Shown: in pieces, positions 27,101-34,960 of the stretch
Layout: every line of letters begins with the position of its first letter
Position numbering within the stretch: the stretch's first letter is position 1
Source of the DNA: Crocodylus rhombifer
Taxonomy: Eukaryota; Chordata; Crocodylia; Crocodylidae
Assembly (NCBI GenBank): GCA_038503035.1
Contig: JAVSML010024618.1
Span: 30,122-94,121, forward strand
DNA length: 64,000 nucleotides
Direction of reading: 5' to 3'
Translations under genes and position numbers: made by a program
Notes under the pieces: generated by a model
Databases searched by the model: none
Told to the model about the DNA's origin: nothing
Seen by the model: only the letters and a program-made list of their open reading frames with translations

Positions 27101-30100
27101 CTTTTAGGAATATCAAAATGTTGGTTTCAAGTACAAATATCAAAATGAAGGATTTGGCCTTTCTGAATTAGTTTTTTTAATGCTATTGTGCAGAAAATTT
27201 TAAATTTCAGCTATTCATCCTATTGCAGGAAAAAACAACCCCCCAAAAACAACCCCTTAGGACATAAATTCTGAATTCTTCTCAACTTCAGCTGAAAACA
27301 AGGAAGAGTAGGTAAACAATAGGATTAGCCAGCTCTGCAAACCAGAGCTTGGAAATGAATTTGCAAACAAGCTGGTTAGCTGAAGGGCTCAAGACTAAAT
27401 TAAAGTTTTGCATTCATGTTGACAATTTGTCACAAACTCAATGCTAATTTGCTCATTTTCATGTGACCTACAGTAACAAAAACATGTGACCTGCAACATA
27501 TGTTTAATGAAAATAGCTCCAATTTCAAATTATGTATCCAGAACACTGTTAGAGAACTGTTTGATCAGCTTCTACTCAGCATAAGCAAATAGGAAATGCA
27601 TTTTTAAAATGTTTTCAATTACTTCTCAATAGGGTCTTAGAGAATGTTGTAAAAAAGTATTTCAGTGTAACAGGGCATGTCTACACGTGCATTTAAATGC
27701 AACTAAATTTAATGTACATTAAGATAATGCGCATTAAGAGTTTTTTTGGCAAGTGTCTACATGTTCAGGCACTTGGCACTAAAGTTAGTGTACTTGGACA
27801 ATTGTACACACCACAAAATTGGCCTTTAAAGCAGCTTAATTCCCTTTTGCACTGTTTTAATGGTGCAGCTGTTTACACATGTCATCAGTGTAAATGACTC
27901 TGGAATGCAGCAAAATAAAACATGAGGTACATATCTGGGGTGAACTAATTTACAGTGGGTGGCCATTTTGAACCCAGTCTAACCTCCCCCTAATACTCCC
28001 TGAATGTCTGTACTTAGCTTTTTTTTTTTCCAAACCAATGGTTTTATATGTAGTAGTGAGCCAATTAGTGCACTTTTTCTTCCACTTATATTTACCCTTG
28101 GTAAAATGTTGGGTACTTTCAGCATAGAAGGGACTCCTTTAAGCTATTCCCATTGCAAAAAAAAAAAACCCAACCCAAAACAAAACAAAAAACATTATGT
28201 TGAAATTGTTATTTTAAAAGTACTGCTTCCATTACAGGATTACAAGTTTCAGCAGGATGGAAGAAACTTTATTCATATTTAAAGTTTGGGGCACTAATGA
28301 TATTAGCACAATTAACTTTTTTTTTGCAACTAACATCATACCTTTATTACTAGTTTTATAAATTATTCATTATAACAGTAACACAGTAATACTGACACAC
28401 TGTACTCTGTATGTTTTCCATTTACAAACAGTTACTTTAGCTAAGCTAGCAATATTTCCAGTTGCTGTTATTGTCTTGCACTGGGACACTGTTTAGAACT
28501 TTGAGTTAACAGCAGGGGAAAGTGAATGAACTGTAAGAAGATGTGGTTTTTATAATATAAATAATAATTGGCTTGATTTTGCCACCCACAATTGTATTGA
28601 GTAGTCTTTTACTATGCAAGTAGTCCTACTAACTGTAATTGGAACAGCTGTGAAAAACTGCTAAGGGAATGAGTGGTAAAATGAAGACCAATATGAACAC
28701 ACCATCTGAGAGAAAACCAATATAGTTCATAAACTTTAATTAATACATAGGACAAATTCAGATCTAGCACATGAAAATGCAATTCCAATGAAATTTCTAG
28801 GCTGTATGACAAGTTTATGACAGGAATGAATTTGTCCTACAAACAAAATGTGGGACAAATTCTCACTACTCCAGTACTAGAGGATGTATGTGGCTCCAGA
28901 ATAAAACTCAGTGAATGTTTAAACATCACTATACTACAGAGTAATTTAGAAAAGTAATGTCTGATACAGCTGAAAATACCTGGACATATAGCATACAGAA
29001 CATAAATATGACAGTACAAACTTATTTGGGATATTGGGGTTAGAGCACATGTTCCAAAGAAAAGGAACATGAGGTCTTTCAGTGACTCCTAGTGGTCATG
29101 GCCTCAAGTATGACTCTATGACAGCATAGATCTAGGATTGATCATCACCTATAGAAAGAATGGTGCCACCTACTGAACAACCAGTACTTCTGCTTCCATC
29201 AGTCAATTTCTTTTATAGAAGCCTTTTATCTAAATGTTACCCTAAAGGAACCTAAGATCTAAGTGTATCACAGCACAGGCCTTTAGTTATTTATTTATTC
29301 TAAAGGTCCTTTATCCAGACTATAGCAATACTTTTCACAATTTAAAGTTTGATTGGTATAGGTCTCTATGACCGTCTTCACTGTACAATCCTCTAAAGTT
29401 ATCTACTCTAGCTAATCTCTCTCAGTTAGTTTAGCTCACATGAAAGCAGTTATACTGTAAAATAACACTTTAGCCACAGTTTGGTCTTATAAGCAATTGA
29501 CAAGTTATGTTAACTTAAGATACAGATTATGCCAGTGATTCTCAACCATGGTATTGGCATTCTGGAGTGCTGTGAGATCCCTTTAAGGGTGCCTCATCAT
29601 TCAGTTCCTGTGTGAGTACATAACTGTGCCTGCCCCAGCTGTCTTGATTTTCAGAGGGCTGAGCACTTGAGACTGCTTTGATTTCAACTTGAGTCATAGA
29701 GTTTTGGCACTCAAATATTCAGGTTCATTTTTTTACTATAAGCAGCCTTTTTATAACATGCACATGTTCTCTGGCCTCCTTTTTGAGACATTGGGACAAC
29801 CTTTGTAGGCTGAGATAATTTAATTTACCTCATGGAAATATAAATAAATGCTGTCCTAAGTATTATTTAGTATTTTGGGGCTTGCTTGTTTTGTTGACAT
29901 GGGTGTTGCTTTACTTAGGATGGAACATCTTTTGGTTGGGATTTTGTTCCCTTGATTAATTTCAGTTTAGCATCTAATATTTTTGTACCAGTCTAATGAC
30001 AACAGTCAGTTTTTGCATTATTTTTCCATTCCTTAATCAAAAGGCTTAAGAAAATCAACATATTTACAGTATATTTTCTAGGACCCTATACCACTTAAAT

Positions 30101-33100
30101 TTCCTGAGAGAACTTGCATATCATGAACATATTTTCCAAAGACGCCAACTGCATTTGGGAGAACCCGCCCTTGAGAGCTATGAACCTTGCAGTTGTCCAC
30201 AGCTGTCTACACATAGCATGATGTAACTAAAGGGGCCTCCTCTATGATGGAGTTTCAGTAAAATCATATCAGGTGATGACAACCATTCAGAACTTCATTA
30301 GCACCTAATGGTTTCCTCCCATGTATGGGTATAATGGGATTTATTTTGCTCTTTTAACAGGAGCTATTTTAAAAATGGATTTCAGAATTTCCTATGCTAT
30401 TTAAAGAGTAAGTTATATCTTGAATGCTGCATGGGCTACATATTAAGCTTTCCCATTTCAGTTGACTTCTGAATGTTGGAAATTTGTAATGCCTTATCTC
30501 ATTAAACAAAATTCGTTGTTTTTACAGTAAATCGCACTGGGCTAAGCCTGGGCCTGGATGCATGTAGGCAACTGTTGCAGGGCACTAAGGTGCCCTGCTC
30601 GTAGAAGACTAGGAACTGCCAGGGGAGAGCCCAAAGAGCCAGGTAGGAGCCCAGGTGCAGGTTGCCATGGCAACTGGCTAAGGAGGAAATTAGTCAGCAC
30701 CTGTAGCTGGTCAGCTGGCATGAAAGGGCAGGGCCTTGGGCCGATATAAACTCCAGGCTGGAACTAAGGGAGACAGTTCTCTTAAGGGGGAAGGAGCCCT
30801 CTTAGAACGAGACGGGAGGCTTGACTAACCCCTGCTCCGAGTAATGGTAAAGGGGCAGGTCACACCTTTGGCAGCCTGTGTTAAGTTGTAGCCCAGGGGT
30901 TTATGTTCTGTTTGTAGCTTTATAACACTGGTGGTTTGGGTGTTTGGGGTAGTTGGCTATTTGGGGGTGGTTAGCTATTTGGGGAAGGAGGAGGCCTAAT
31001 TTGGGGCCACTACAGAGCGGAGACCCTGGTGCCAGAGAAGGCGTGGCATTTGGGGCACAGAGACCCTGGTGCCAGAGAGGGCACAGAGACAGGGCTGTGG
31101 AGAGCCCAGTGAGGACAAGGGGCCGAATGACAATGAGGCCGAGGCAAGACAACTATCTCTGAGGCTTGGGGAGTGGTAAAGGGGTGGTTGGAGCCACGCA
31201 TATAGCCCTTAAGGCTAGGGTGCCGCAAAACACCCATTACGAAGCAAGACCCACAAGGGGTCCGGGGACCCACGGGGTTCAGTAAGTCCATCAAACCATG
31301 TCCAAGAGGACTTATAGGCAGCCTCCTTATTTTCATATTTGTCATCAAAGATGTGGTGGGCGAGAACTGAGGGTGCCCATCGGGCCCAAATTGGCACGGT
31401 CAAGGGACCTTAGGAGAACTTAGGCCAGCCTTAAGGACCCCATCCTGTGACAGCAACCTTCAAATGAAGATAACACTTTTGCAAAAGTATTTTTTCTACA
31501 CCACCCCCAAGACAATACAGAGGAAGAATCTCCACTCTGTTTTGATAACTGTATTAACAGTGTTTCACTGTTTGTACTAACAATACAATCTAGGTACAAT
31601 GCTGGGATTCTCAGGCTAGATGTATGGTGTCTTTAACAGTACATACAAAGATAGTTACAAAGACATTTACCAAAATTAATATGATTAATAAATCCTGTGT
31701 CTTTGGGAATCAGCATTACACCATGTAGTTTTAGATGGGCTAGTAGCTGCAGTGCTGTTGAATCCTTCCATTGGTCCTTATACATAACGTATCAAAAAAC
31801 AGACTTTCTAATATTAAGAAGTGGTGTGAGGATCCACAATAAACTACTAAAAGCTGTAAGTGTAGAAAATGCTAGCATAATTCCCTTCACAAAACAACAG
31901 AATAATTTATTTTCAAAGTAGAGATGGAGGTAGAGCAAAACCCAGATCTGAACAATGATAAATGTTTTAGGTATTAGTACTGCATTTCTGATATGAAATC
32001 CAGACTGCACAGCTAAGGTTCAATCCTATTCTCAAAGAGGAATATTGCATCATCCTTTCAGCTATTACCCATGTGTGAAATACTGTTCAACTACTCTAAA
32101 GTTTTGCTTTTTAAAATCATATTTATATTTACCAATAAAATTGTTAGGATAATTACACACAATTTCTTGGTAATTTTCAGATGTTTAAGGGATTTGAGAG
32201 ACTGAAGGATATCCAGTATGTCTACACTCCTTTTGATTCATCTCTCTGTGGAGTAAAACTTGACGCTAACAACAAGAAGCAGTATCTCCTTACGGGTAAA
32301 GTACAACAAAAACGTACCAAATCACTATAATGCAGTGGTTCTCAAGCTTTTTTGTAGCAGAACTCATATGTAAAGATTGATGGCCAGTTCCAACCCAGTG
32401 CCCCTCACTCACGACCTGTTGCCCCTCACCTCCAGGCCCCAGTCCTCCAGTGTTTCGGGTAAGAGGTGGGTATATGAGGGAGACTGGGGTGTGTGGGGAA
32501 TAGGTGGCCCCAAGCAGCCCCTTGCAGGCTGGAACTCTGCCAACCTGCAAGGGAAAAGCCACAATTTCACAGTTTTTCTCCTTTAAAGAAAAATAATTTT
32601 TTAAAGTTTATTGATTCATTTTTAAAGTTTGTTCGTGACCCTTTCATATATTTTTGCAACCTACTCCTGGGTCACAACCAACAGTTGGGAAACACTGATA
32701 TAATGGATATATTGTTTAATGATGCACAAATGTTACACAAATGTTGAGTTTATGTAAATGTAATTTTGCTACTCAAATAGGGCGTAACATTTACATACTG
32801 AGGAACATATGGATATTAATGCTTTCATATACCACTTTCAGTATTTCAATTTGTAGATATTAAAATAACTGACAAGGGGGTCAGCGTCATGACAATCTTT
32901 TTTATAAATGCTGGAGTTGCTCTAGCAAGACTTAATCCATTGTTTTATCATATTCCTATTGCATTCAGGCTCATCGTACAAATGCTACCATGTGTGTAGT
33001 CCAACAGACTATGATATAACTAGTCACATACCCAAAAGTTTGCAGAACTGGAGCCTTAATTAGCTGCAGAAGCTTAAGAGTGCATGAAAGCACAAGTCTC

Positions 33101-33919
33101 ACACATTATTGTGCTCCCGGTTGTCCCTGGTTGGCAGAATATCATCATCTTCTGGAAAAAGACACCCTCTGGTCTTTAATATTAATTCTGCATGAGGAAA
33201 ACTGCACTGTTGTACTTGTAGTTTAAACAACATTTACAGAAAAAGGTGTGAGAAATTTCAGAGTTGTCTTGAAATGTAGAATACTGATTAGAATACATCC
33301 ATTTATTTACTTTATTGTTAATGTTTTCCCTATTACAGGCCAGATTTTAAGTGATGGTAAAGTTCTCATCCATTTATGCAACTACATTGAACCATGGGAT
33401 GATCTATCCTTGTCTCAAAAGAAGAGTCTTAATCAAAGATATCAAATGGGTTGTGGCTGCAAAGTAAGTACAAAATTGAGTTTTTAATATGCCCTTTCTA
33501 GAGGCAGTGGAAGTTTTGCTTTGATGGGACTGCAGAACATTCACAATATATTTTATAAAATTATTTGATCTCCACATCAATAAATATTATTTACAAATCA
33601 CCACTGACATTGCAGATAAATATCATTCATACCCTGGAAAAGTATGATGTAAAACAGAAAACTGTTATTCTAATAGAAATTGTAATGAATATACTGACTC
33701 ATTTAGCTTTTCACATTTTAGATTACTACCTGCTACATGGTGCCCTGTTCAATCACTACACCAAATGAATGCCTTTGGACAGACTGGCTGATAGAAAGAA
33801 AGCTTTATGGACATCAAGCCAAGCATTATGCCTGTATCAAGCGAAGTGATGGTACTTGCAGCTGGTACCGAGGTGGCCCTCCCCCAGAGAAAGAGTTTAT
33901 TGATATCAGCGAACCTTAA
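23..33919 (+). CDS. TIMP4: TIMP4, tissue inhibitor of metalloproteinases 4 (five coding exons)
   Basis: The coding sequence joins 23-152, 25131-25228, 32181-32295, 33339-33463 and 33722-33919, which is 666 nt or 221 residues plus TAA. Every junction has GT/AG ends and the phases agree. The start at 23 is the first ATG after an in-frame TAA at 14-16. Residues 1-26 form a hydrophobic signal peptide. The mature protein begins Cys-Ser-Cys-Ala-Pro, the invariant TIMP start whose first cysteine chelates the catalytic zinc of metalloproteinases. I count 12 cysteines, as expected for the six disulfides of the family. Paralogue choice rests on the TIMP4-like stretches [25 protein letters not shown] and NECLWTDWL. 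The product should be a secreted inhibitor of matrix metalloproteinases. Length is close to that of mammalian TIMP4 (about 224). It is antisense to SYN2, whose exon lies at 43411-43500. No break is seen, so it looks functional. Confidence 0.96.
153..4658. other. TIMP4 intron 1, first part: no gene or clear repeat
   Basis: This is AT-rich sequence with stop codons in all frames and no exon-like segment. I see no recognisable transposon borders. Confidence 0.6.
4665..5460. mobile_element. DNA-transposon-like MITE, GATTCGGATTC family, copy 1
   Basis: The element starts CTAGGGGTATGAGAAG and ends CTTCACACAGCCCTAG, which are imperfect terminal inverted repeats. It is flanked by the direct repeat TAATAG at 4659-4664 and 5461-5466. 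Its ends hold diverged A/T-rich motifs such as GATTCGGATTCAG and GATTTGATTTGG. The centre (about 4850-5280) is GC-richer and may be captured sequence. Partial relatives lie at 8072-8215 and 45233-45544. No transposase is encoded. The superfamily is not certain, but hAT is plausible. Confidence 0.65.
5467..7142. other. intron sequence with one hairpin, otherwise featureless
   Basis: Apart from the inverted repeat at 5892-5977, I see no exon, RNA gene or clear transposon border. Open frames on both strands here lack recognisable domains. Confidence 0.5.
5892..5977. repeat. short inverted repeat (hairpin)
   Basis: The arm 5909-5929 pairs with 5941-5961 over 21 bp with two mismatches across an 11-nt loop. 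A weaker outer match extends to both borders. It may be the core of a small MITE, but no target duplication was found. Confidence 0.55.
7148..8042. mobile_element. solo-LTR-like element with 5-bp target duplication
   Basis: The segment begins TGTGACAGGGGG and ends CACTGCCACA, so it has the TG...CA termini of LTRs. It is flanked by ATGAT at 7143-7147 and again at 8043-8047. Length is 895 bp and no coding domain is present. A 40-50-bp tandem duplication around GTCATTCCTGAGTTGTC lies at 7353-7434. This fits a solo LTR of a retrovirus-like or Gypsy-like element. Its sequence differs from the LTR family at 30573 and 52224 and from the provirus LTRs. Confidence 0.65.
8072..8215. mobile_element. fragment of the GATTCGGATTC MITE family, copy 2
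   Basis: It starts CTAGGGCTGTGCGAAGC, nearly the same as the terminus of the copy at 45233, and continues with the typical CCGAATCTGAATCAAATC motif. The right terminus is not seen, so it is a truncated copy. Confidence 0.55.
8498..8660. repeat. CT-rich low-complexity tract
   Basis: The plus strand is almost entirely C and T, with repeated CTCTCT and CCCCTTC stretches. The long open frames on both strands here are a by-product of this composition. Confidence 0.7.
8792..11215 (-). pseudogene. Tx1/L1-type LINE ORF2 relic, interrupted by a hAT element
   Basis: On the minus strand, 11215-11092 and then 10001-8792 encode pieces of a non-LTR retrotransposon ORF2. The parts read in order are a lead-in with [12 protein letters not shown], the RT motif [13 protein letters not shown] followed by HEDQV, and a C-terminal region with [12 protein letters not shown]. 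The last piece resembles the region after the RT in Tx1/L1 elements. Several stops and frameshifts break it, and the catalytic RT core between the ends is not intact. The hAT at 10002-11091 sits exactly inside the frame, so the LINE was here first. It is a dead 5'-truncated copy. Family assignment is from motif memory only. Confidence 0.7.
10002..11091. mobile_element. nonautonomous hAT element inside the Tx1/L1 relic
   Basis: It begins CAGGGGTTGTCAAC and ends with the near-inverse GTTGAAAACCCCTA. The 8-bp flanks are GTCTATAT (9994-10001) and ATCTATAT (11092-11099), 7 of 8 identical, which is the hAT duplication size. The interior has no transposase. It consists of roughly 40-50-bp blocks around GAGAAGCAGGGATACTTGGG that occur alternately in direct and inverted orientation, separated by GC-rich spacers. 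Removing it rejoins the LINE frame. Confidence 0.82.
11216..12469. other. intron sequence without recognised gene
   Basis: No exon or clear transposon border was seen. A short segment near 11630-11690 resembles an old interspersed repeat but has no visible ends. Confidence 0.45.
12480..12815. repeat. minisatellite of about 75-bp units
   Basis: The motif GGGCTGGCCCCAC-TGCTGCC recurs in diverged form near 12482, 12553, 12634, 12703 and 12777, a spacing of 69-81 bp. That makes about five imperfect units. Open frames across it reflect the GC-rich repeat and not a gene. Confidence 0.65.
12848..13108. repeat. C/A-rich low-complexity tract
   Basis: The plus strand is almost only C and A with scattered T, in CCCACAC-like steps and no fixed period. 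It directly follows the minisatellite. Confidence 0.8.
13109..14389. other. intron sequence without recognised gene
   Basis: The only structure seen is a short direct duplication of GAGGCTCAGGTGCTCAA at about 13690-13745. Otherwise nothing is recognised. Confidence 0.45.
14390..15245 (+). pseudogene. CR1 LINE copy A, reverse transcriptase fragment
   Basis: Frames 3 and 1 together give a CR1 ORF2 stretch. In order they show [13 protein letters not shown], then [10 protein letters not shown] with [48 protein letters not shown] and [17 protein letters not shown] stop near 14790 and a frame change near 15060 break it. The copy ends abruptly at about 15245, well before the RT catalytic YADD-like region, so it is truncated at both ends. 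CR1 elements are the main LINE family of birds and reptiles. Confidence 0.9.
15246..16189. other. intron sequence between two CR1 copies
   Basis: No exon is seen. A small tandem repeat CTTTATCTAATAGCTG occurs twice near 15876-15912. Confidence 0.5.
16190..18092 (+). pseudogene. CR1 LINE copy B (RT to 3' end), with a nested CR1 tail
   Basis: Two blocks, 16190-17214 and 17470-18092, form one CR1 ORF2 3' half. Block one covers [36 protein letters not shown], the RT catalytic area with the degenerate KSADNTKMW, and [16 protein letters not shown]. Block two covers [30 protein letters not shown] and the C-terminal NQLPREMV. Several frameshifts and stops kill it. The end at about 18090 carries the short ACCATGAAACTATGAAA tail typical of CR1 3' termini. 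A separate CR1 3' end is inserted between the blocks. Confidence 0.92.
17215..17469 (+). mobile_element. short CR1 3' end nested inside CR1 copy B
   Basis: This 255-bp segment starts in the CR1 C-terminal region ([18 protein letters not shown]) and ends with the tandem tail AAACTATGAAACTATG. The sequence after it resumes copy B at the point where 17214 left off. The motif CGATAATG is repeated at its left edge. It duplicates the region found again at about 17860-18090, so it is a second, severely 5'-truncated insertion and not part of copy B. Confidence 0.8.
18093..19227. other. intron sequence with a TA microsatellite
   Basis: A (TA)n run of about 20 bp lies at 18949-18969. The rest is AT-rich with no recognised element. 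Confidence 0.6.
19228..20403. mobile_element. Harbinger-like nonautonomous element, copy 1
   Basis: The left end, GGCTAGGGGAAGACATT, and the following GCCTGAATTGATTCACTCTTTGCAG match the left end of the copy at 23872. The right part, from GTTTAACTTAAATTAGG through TTTCAAACTGGTTT to AATATCTCTCACTAGCT, matches that copy's right end. The middle is a GC-rich stretch differing in length between the copies. The terminal repeats are diverged and no clear target duplication remains. No transposase is encoded. Confidence 0.7.
20404..22114. other. intron sequence without recognised gene
   Basis: AT-rich sequence with no exon, RNA gene or transposon border that I could support. Confidence 0.5.
22115..22290. 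mobile_element. palindromic MITE-like element
   Basis: AATGTCTGTATAGAT at 22139-22153 is perfectly inverted at 22249-22263. An inner palindrome TTTTATCTAATAACTGAC / GTCAGCTATTAGATAAAA sits at the centre (about 22182-22220). Weaker complementarity extends outward to roughly 22115 and 22290. The whole can fold into one long hairpin. Ends and target duplication are not resolved. Confidence 0.7.
22291..23545. other. intron sequence without recognised gene
   Basis: AT-rich sequence. I see no exon or clear repeat border. Confidence 0.45.
23546..23853. mobile_element. short hAT-like element
   Basis: The left end CAGGAGTCAGCAGCC is mirrored by GGTTGCTGACCTCTA on the right. The 8-bp flanks CAATAGCG and CAACAGGA agree at 5 of 8 positions, so the target duplication is weak. 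It lies directly left of the Harbinger-like copy at 23872. Confidence 0.5.
23872..24688. mobile_element. Harbinger-like nonautonomous element, copy 2
   Basis: The ends GGCTAGGGATAGACATT and AATGTCTGTCCCTAGCC are inverted repeats of 17 bp with one mismatch. TTA flanks both sides at 23869-23871 and 24689-24691, the 3-bp duplication of the PIF/Harbinger superfamily. The element is 817 bp with no transposase. Harbinger-type MITEs are known from crocodilians. Whether this belongs to a named family cannot be told here. Confidence 0.8.
24692..25130. other. end of TIMP4 intron 1
   Basis: Unique AT-rich sequence ending in the polypyrimidine tract CCTTTTTTTCTCCTGGCAG before exon 2. Confidence 0.7.
25131..25228 (+). 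CDS. TIMP4: TIMP4 coding exon 2
   Basis: This 98-nt exon completes the valine codon split by intron 1 and runs to the lysine ending YEIKQIK. It is preceded by a polypyrimidine tract and CAG at 25121-25130 and followed by the donor GTACAT. It encodes the N-terminal-domain strand [12 protein letters not shown] and the conserved Arg-Tyr-Glu-Ile-Lys core of TIMPs. Confidence 0.95.
25229..30567. other. TIMP4 intron 2, first part
   Basis: Mostly unique AT-rich sequence. Traces of old repeats are present near 27671-27760 (GGGCATGTCTACACGTG) and 29532 (a hAT-like GTGATTCTCAACC end), but I could not find matching borders. No exon was seen. Confidence 0.5.
30573..31452 (+). mobile_element. solo LTR, TGTTGCAGGGC family, copy 1
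   Basis: It starts TGTTGCAGGGCAC and ends CATCCTGTGACA (TG...CA), 880 bp. GCAAC flanks both sides at 30568-30572 and 31453-31457, a perfect 5-bp duplication. TATAAA at 30745-30750 is a likely LTR promoter TATA box. A repeated GAGACCCTGGTGCCAGAGA occurs near 31020-31080. The start, the TATA area and the last 130 bp are shared with the solo LTR at 52224. It arose by recombination between the two LTRs of a full element. Confidence 0.85.
31458..32180. other. TIMP4 intron 2, end
   Basis: Unique sequence ending in the acceptor TAATTTTCAG before exon 3. No other feature was seen. Confidence 0.6.
32181..32295 (+). CDS. TIMP4: TIMP4 coding exon 3
   Basis: This 115-nt exon follows TTTTCAG and starts Met-Phe-Lys-Gly-Phe. 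It contains [13 protein letters not shown], with the cysteine that pairs within the N-terminal domain, and ends in Leu-Leu-Thr plus the first base of a glycine codon. The donor is GTAAAG. A short hAT element begins only 37 bp downstream, at 32333. Confidence 0.95.
32333..32697. mobile_element. short nonautonomous hAT element in TIMP4 intron 3
   Basis: The left end CAGTGGTTCTCAAGC and the right end TTGGGAAACACTG are inverted repeats. The 8-bp flanks CTATAATG (32325-32332) and ATATAATG (32698-32705) match at 7 positions. The element is 365 bp and has no coding capacity. It lies 37 bp after exon 3 without disturbing the donor site. Confidence 0.82.
33339..33463 (+). CDS. TIMP4: TIMP4 coding exon 4
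   Basis: This 125-nt exon follows TATTACAG and completes the glycine codon. It encodes the segment with [12 protein letters not shown] and RYQMGCGCK, which contributes three of the twelve cysteines at the border of the two TIMP domains. The donor is the strong consensus GTAAGT. Confidence 0.95.
33722..33919 (+). CDS. TIMP4: TIMP4 coding exon 5 (C-terminal domain)
   Basis: This last coding exon is 198 nt including TAA and starts after CACATTTTAG. It encodes the C-terminal domain: two cysteines close together after Ile-Thr-Thr, then NECLWTDWL, the [16 protein letters not shown] segment and the tail ending Ile-Ser-Glu-Pro. Intron 4 before it is only 258 bp, in contrast with intron 1. Confidence 0.95.
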   Translation: MTTCYMVPCSITTPNECLWTDWLIERKLYGHQAKHYACIKRSDGTCSWYRGGPPPEKEFIDISEP

Positions 33920-34261
33920 AATTATCACTTCCTATAAAGCCCCGGGAGCTAATTCCATCAAATGTTGCACACACACAGCTTTGAACTGCCATCGTCTAAT
34001 GTATCTGTTGCTTAGAAACAAAAACAAATTGTGCTGTACAATGAAGCACAGAGTTTGAGGAATTGGCACCCAGGCAAGAAGAGGAACAAATCCCTTTGAG
34101 GTAGATGATCTGTAAAGTTCTACTTTGTATAGAAGGGCTTTAGTTGAGAATGTTCCTCTGTGTCCTTTAAGGCATAACAGCTTTCCTTTTTATCAATATG
34201 AATGTACAAGAACAAAAGAATGATCAGAGTTTTGCCCCCTGCTCCATTTACCTATCAGATT

Positions 34262-34267
34262 AATAAA
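34262..34267 (+). promoter_or_regulatory. candidate proximal poly(A) signal of TIMP4
   Basis: A canonical AATAAA lies 343 nt after the stop codon. It would give a 3' UTR of about 360 nt. Confidence 0.45.
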
Positions 34268-34931
34268 ACTCCATGTTTTATTCCAAATCAATCTTTCTGA
34301 TAAAATGAAGAATATTTTATAGAACTATTTTTTTTCTGTCTGGAGCCTTCTAGTACAGAAGAATTATTGTACAGTGTGTATGTAAAGTATTAAGGAATGT
34401 GCTGTAAAAAGATGCAAAGATCCATGTTTTGTTCATTTTTGTTGAAGCAAGTTAAACATGTTTGTGATTAAAAACCTCCATAGTTTTTGTTTTATACATT
34501 ACTTAACTATCATGTCTTTCCTTACCCACATATTGTGACACTTGCTGGTAATTAAGCTAAAATACATCTTTGATAATCAGAAACACCTATTCAGTTCATT
34601 GATCTAATGGACTGCATTGTATTGTAGATAAAGAAGTTGAATGTCTAATGTTTTGCTATTGCCTTGTATCAACAGAAACGTTATGACAAAGCCTAGTCTC
34701 GCTAGATTTATGACAAGAACAAACCACAAAAATTTTCATTGCAGTAGTGGTGCTTAGTAATGCCTTTATACATGTCTCATTATTATACTTCAGTTGTATT
34801 ACTGTTATAAGCACTGATTCTAATTTTTATGTGAACAATCTACAAACAAGGCATTTAGAGTCTCAGCTGGAAGTGTCTTATAACAAAAATTCCCAAATAA
34901 TTTATTTGTCATCTGTAATTGTTCAGGCTGA

Positions 34932-34937
34932 AATAAA
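34932..34937 (+). promoter_or_regulatory. candidate distal poly(A) signal of TIMP4
   Basis: A second canonical AATAAA lies about 1 kb after the stop codon. It would support a longer 3' UTR isoform. Confidence 0.4.
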
Positions 34938-34960
34938 AGTTTACCATTTTTGGATACTCA

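Larger units (their letters stand above)
33920..34960 (+). other. TIMP4: TIMP4 3' UTR (end inferred)
   Basis: This AT-rich non-repetitive sequence follows the stop codon. Two AATAAA hexamers, at 34262-34267 and 34932-34937, offer a short and a long 3' end. Which one is used cannot be told from sequence alone, so the right border is an inference. Confidence 0.5.

Noticed and set aside
27671..27925. Possible MITE starting GGGCATGTCTACACGTG
   Set aside because: A transposon-like left end is visible, but no inverted right end or target duplication was found.
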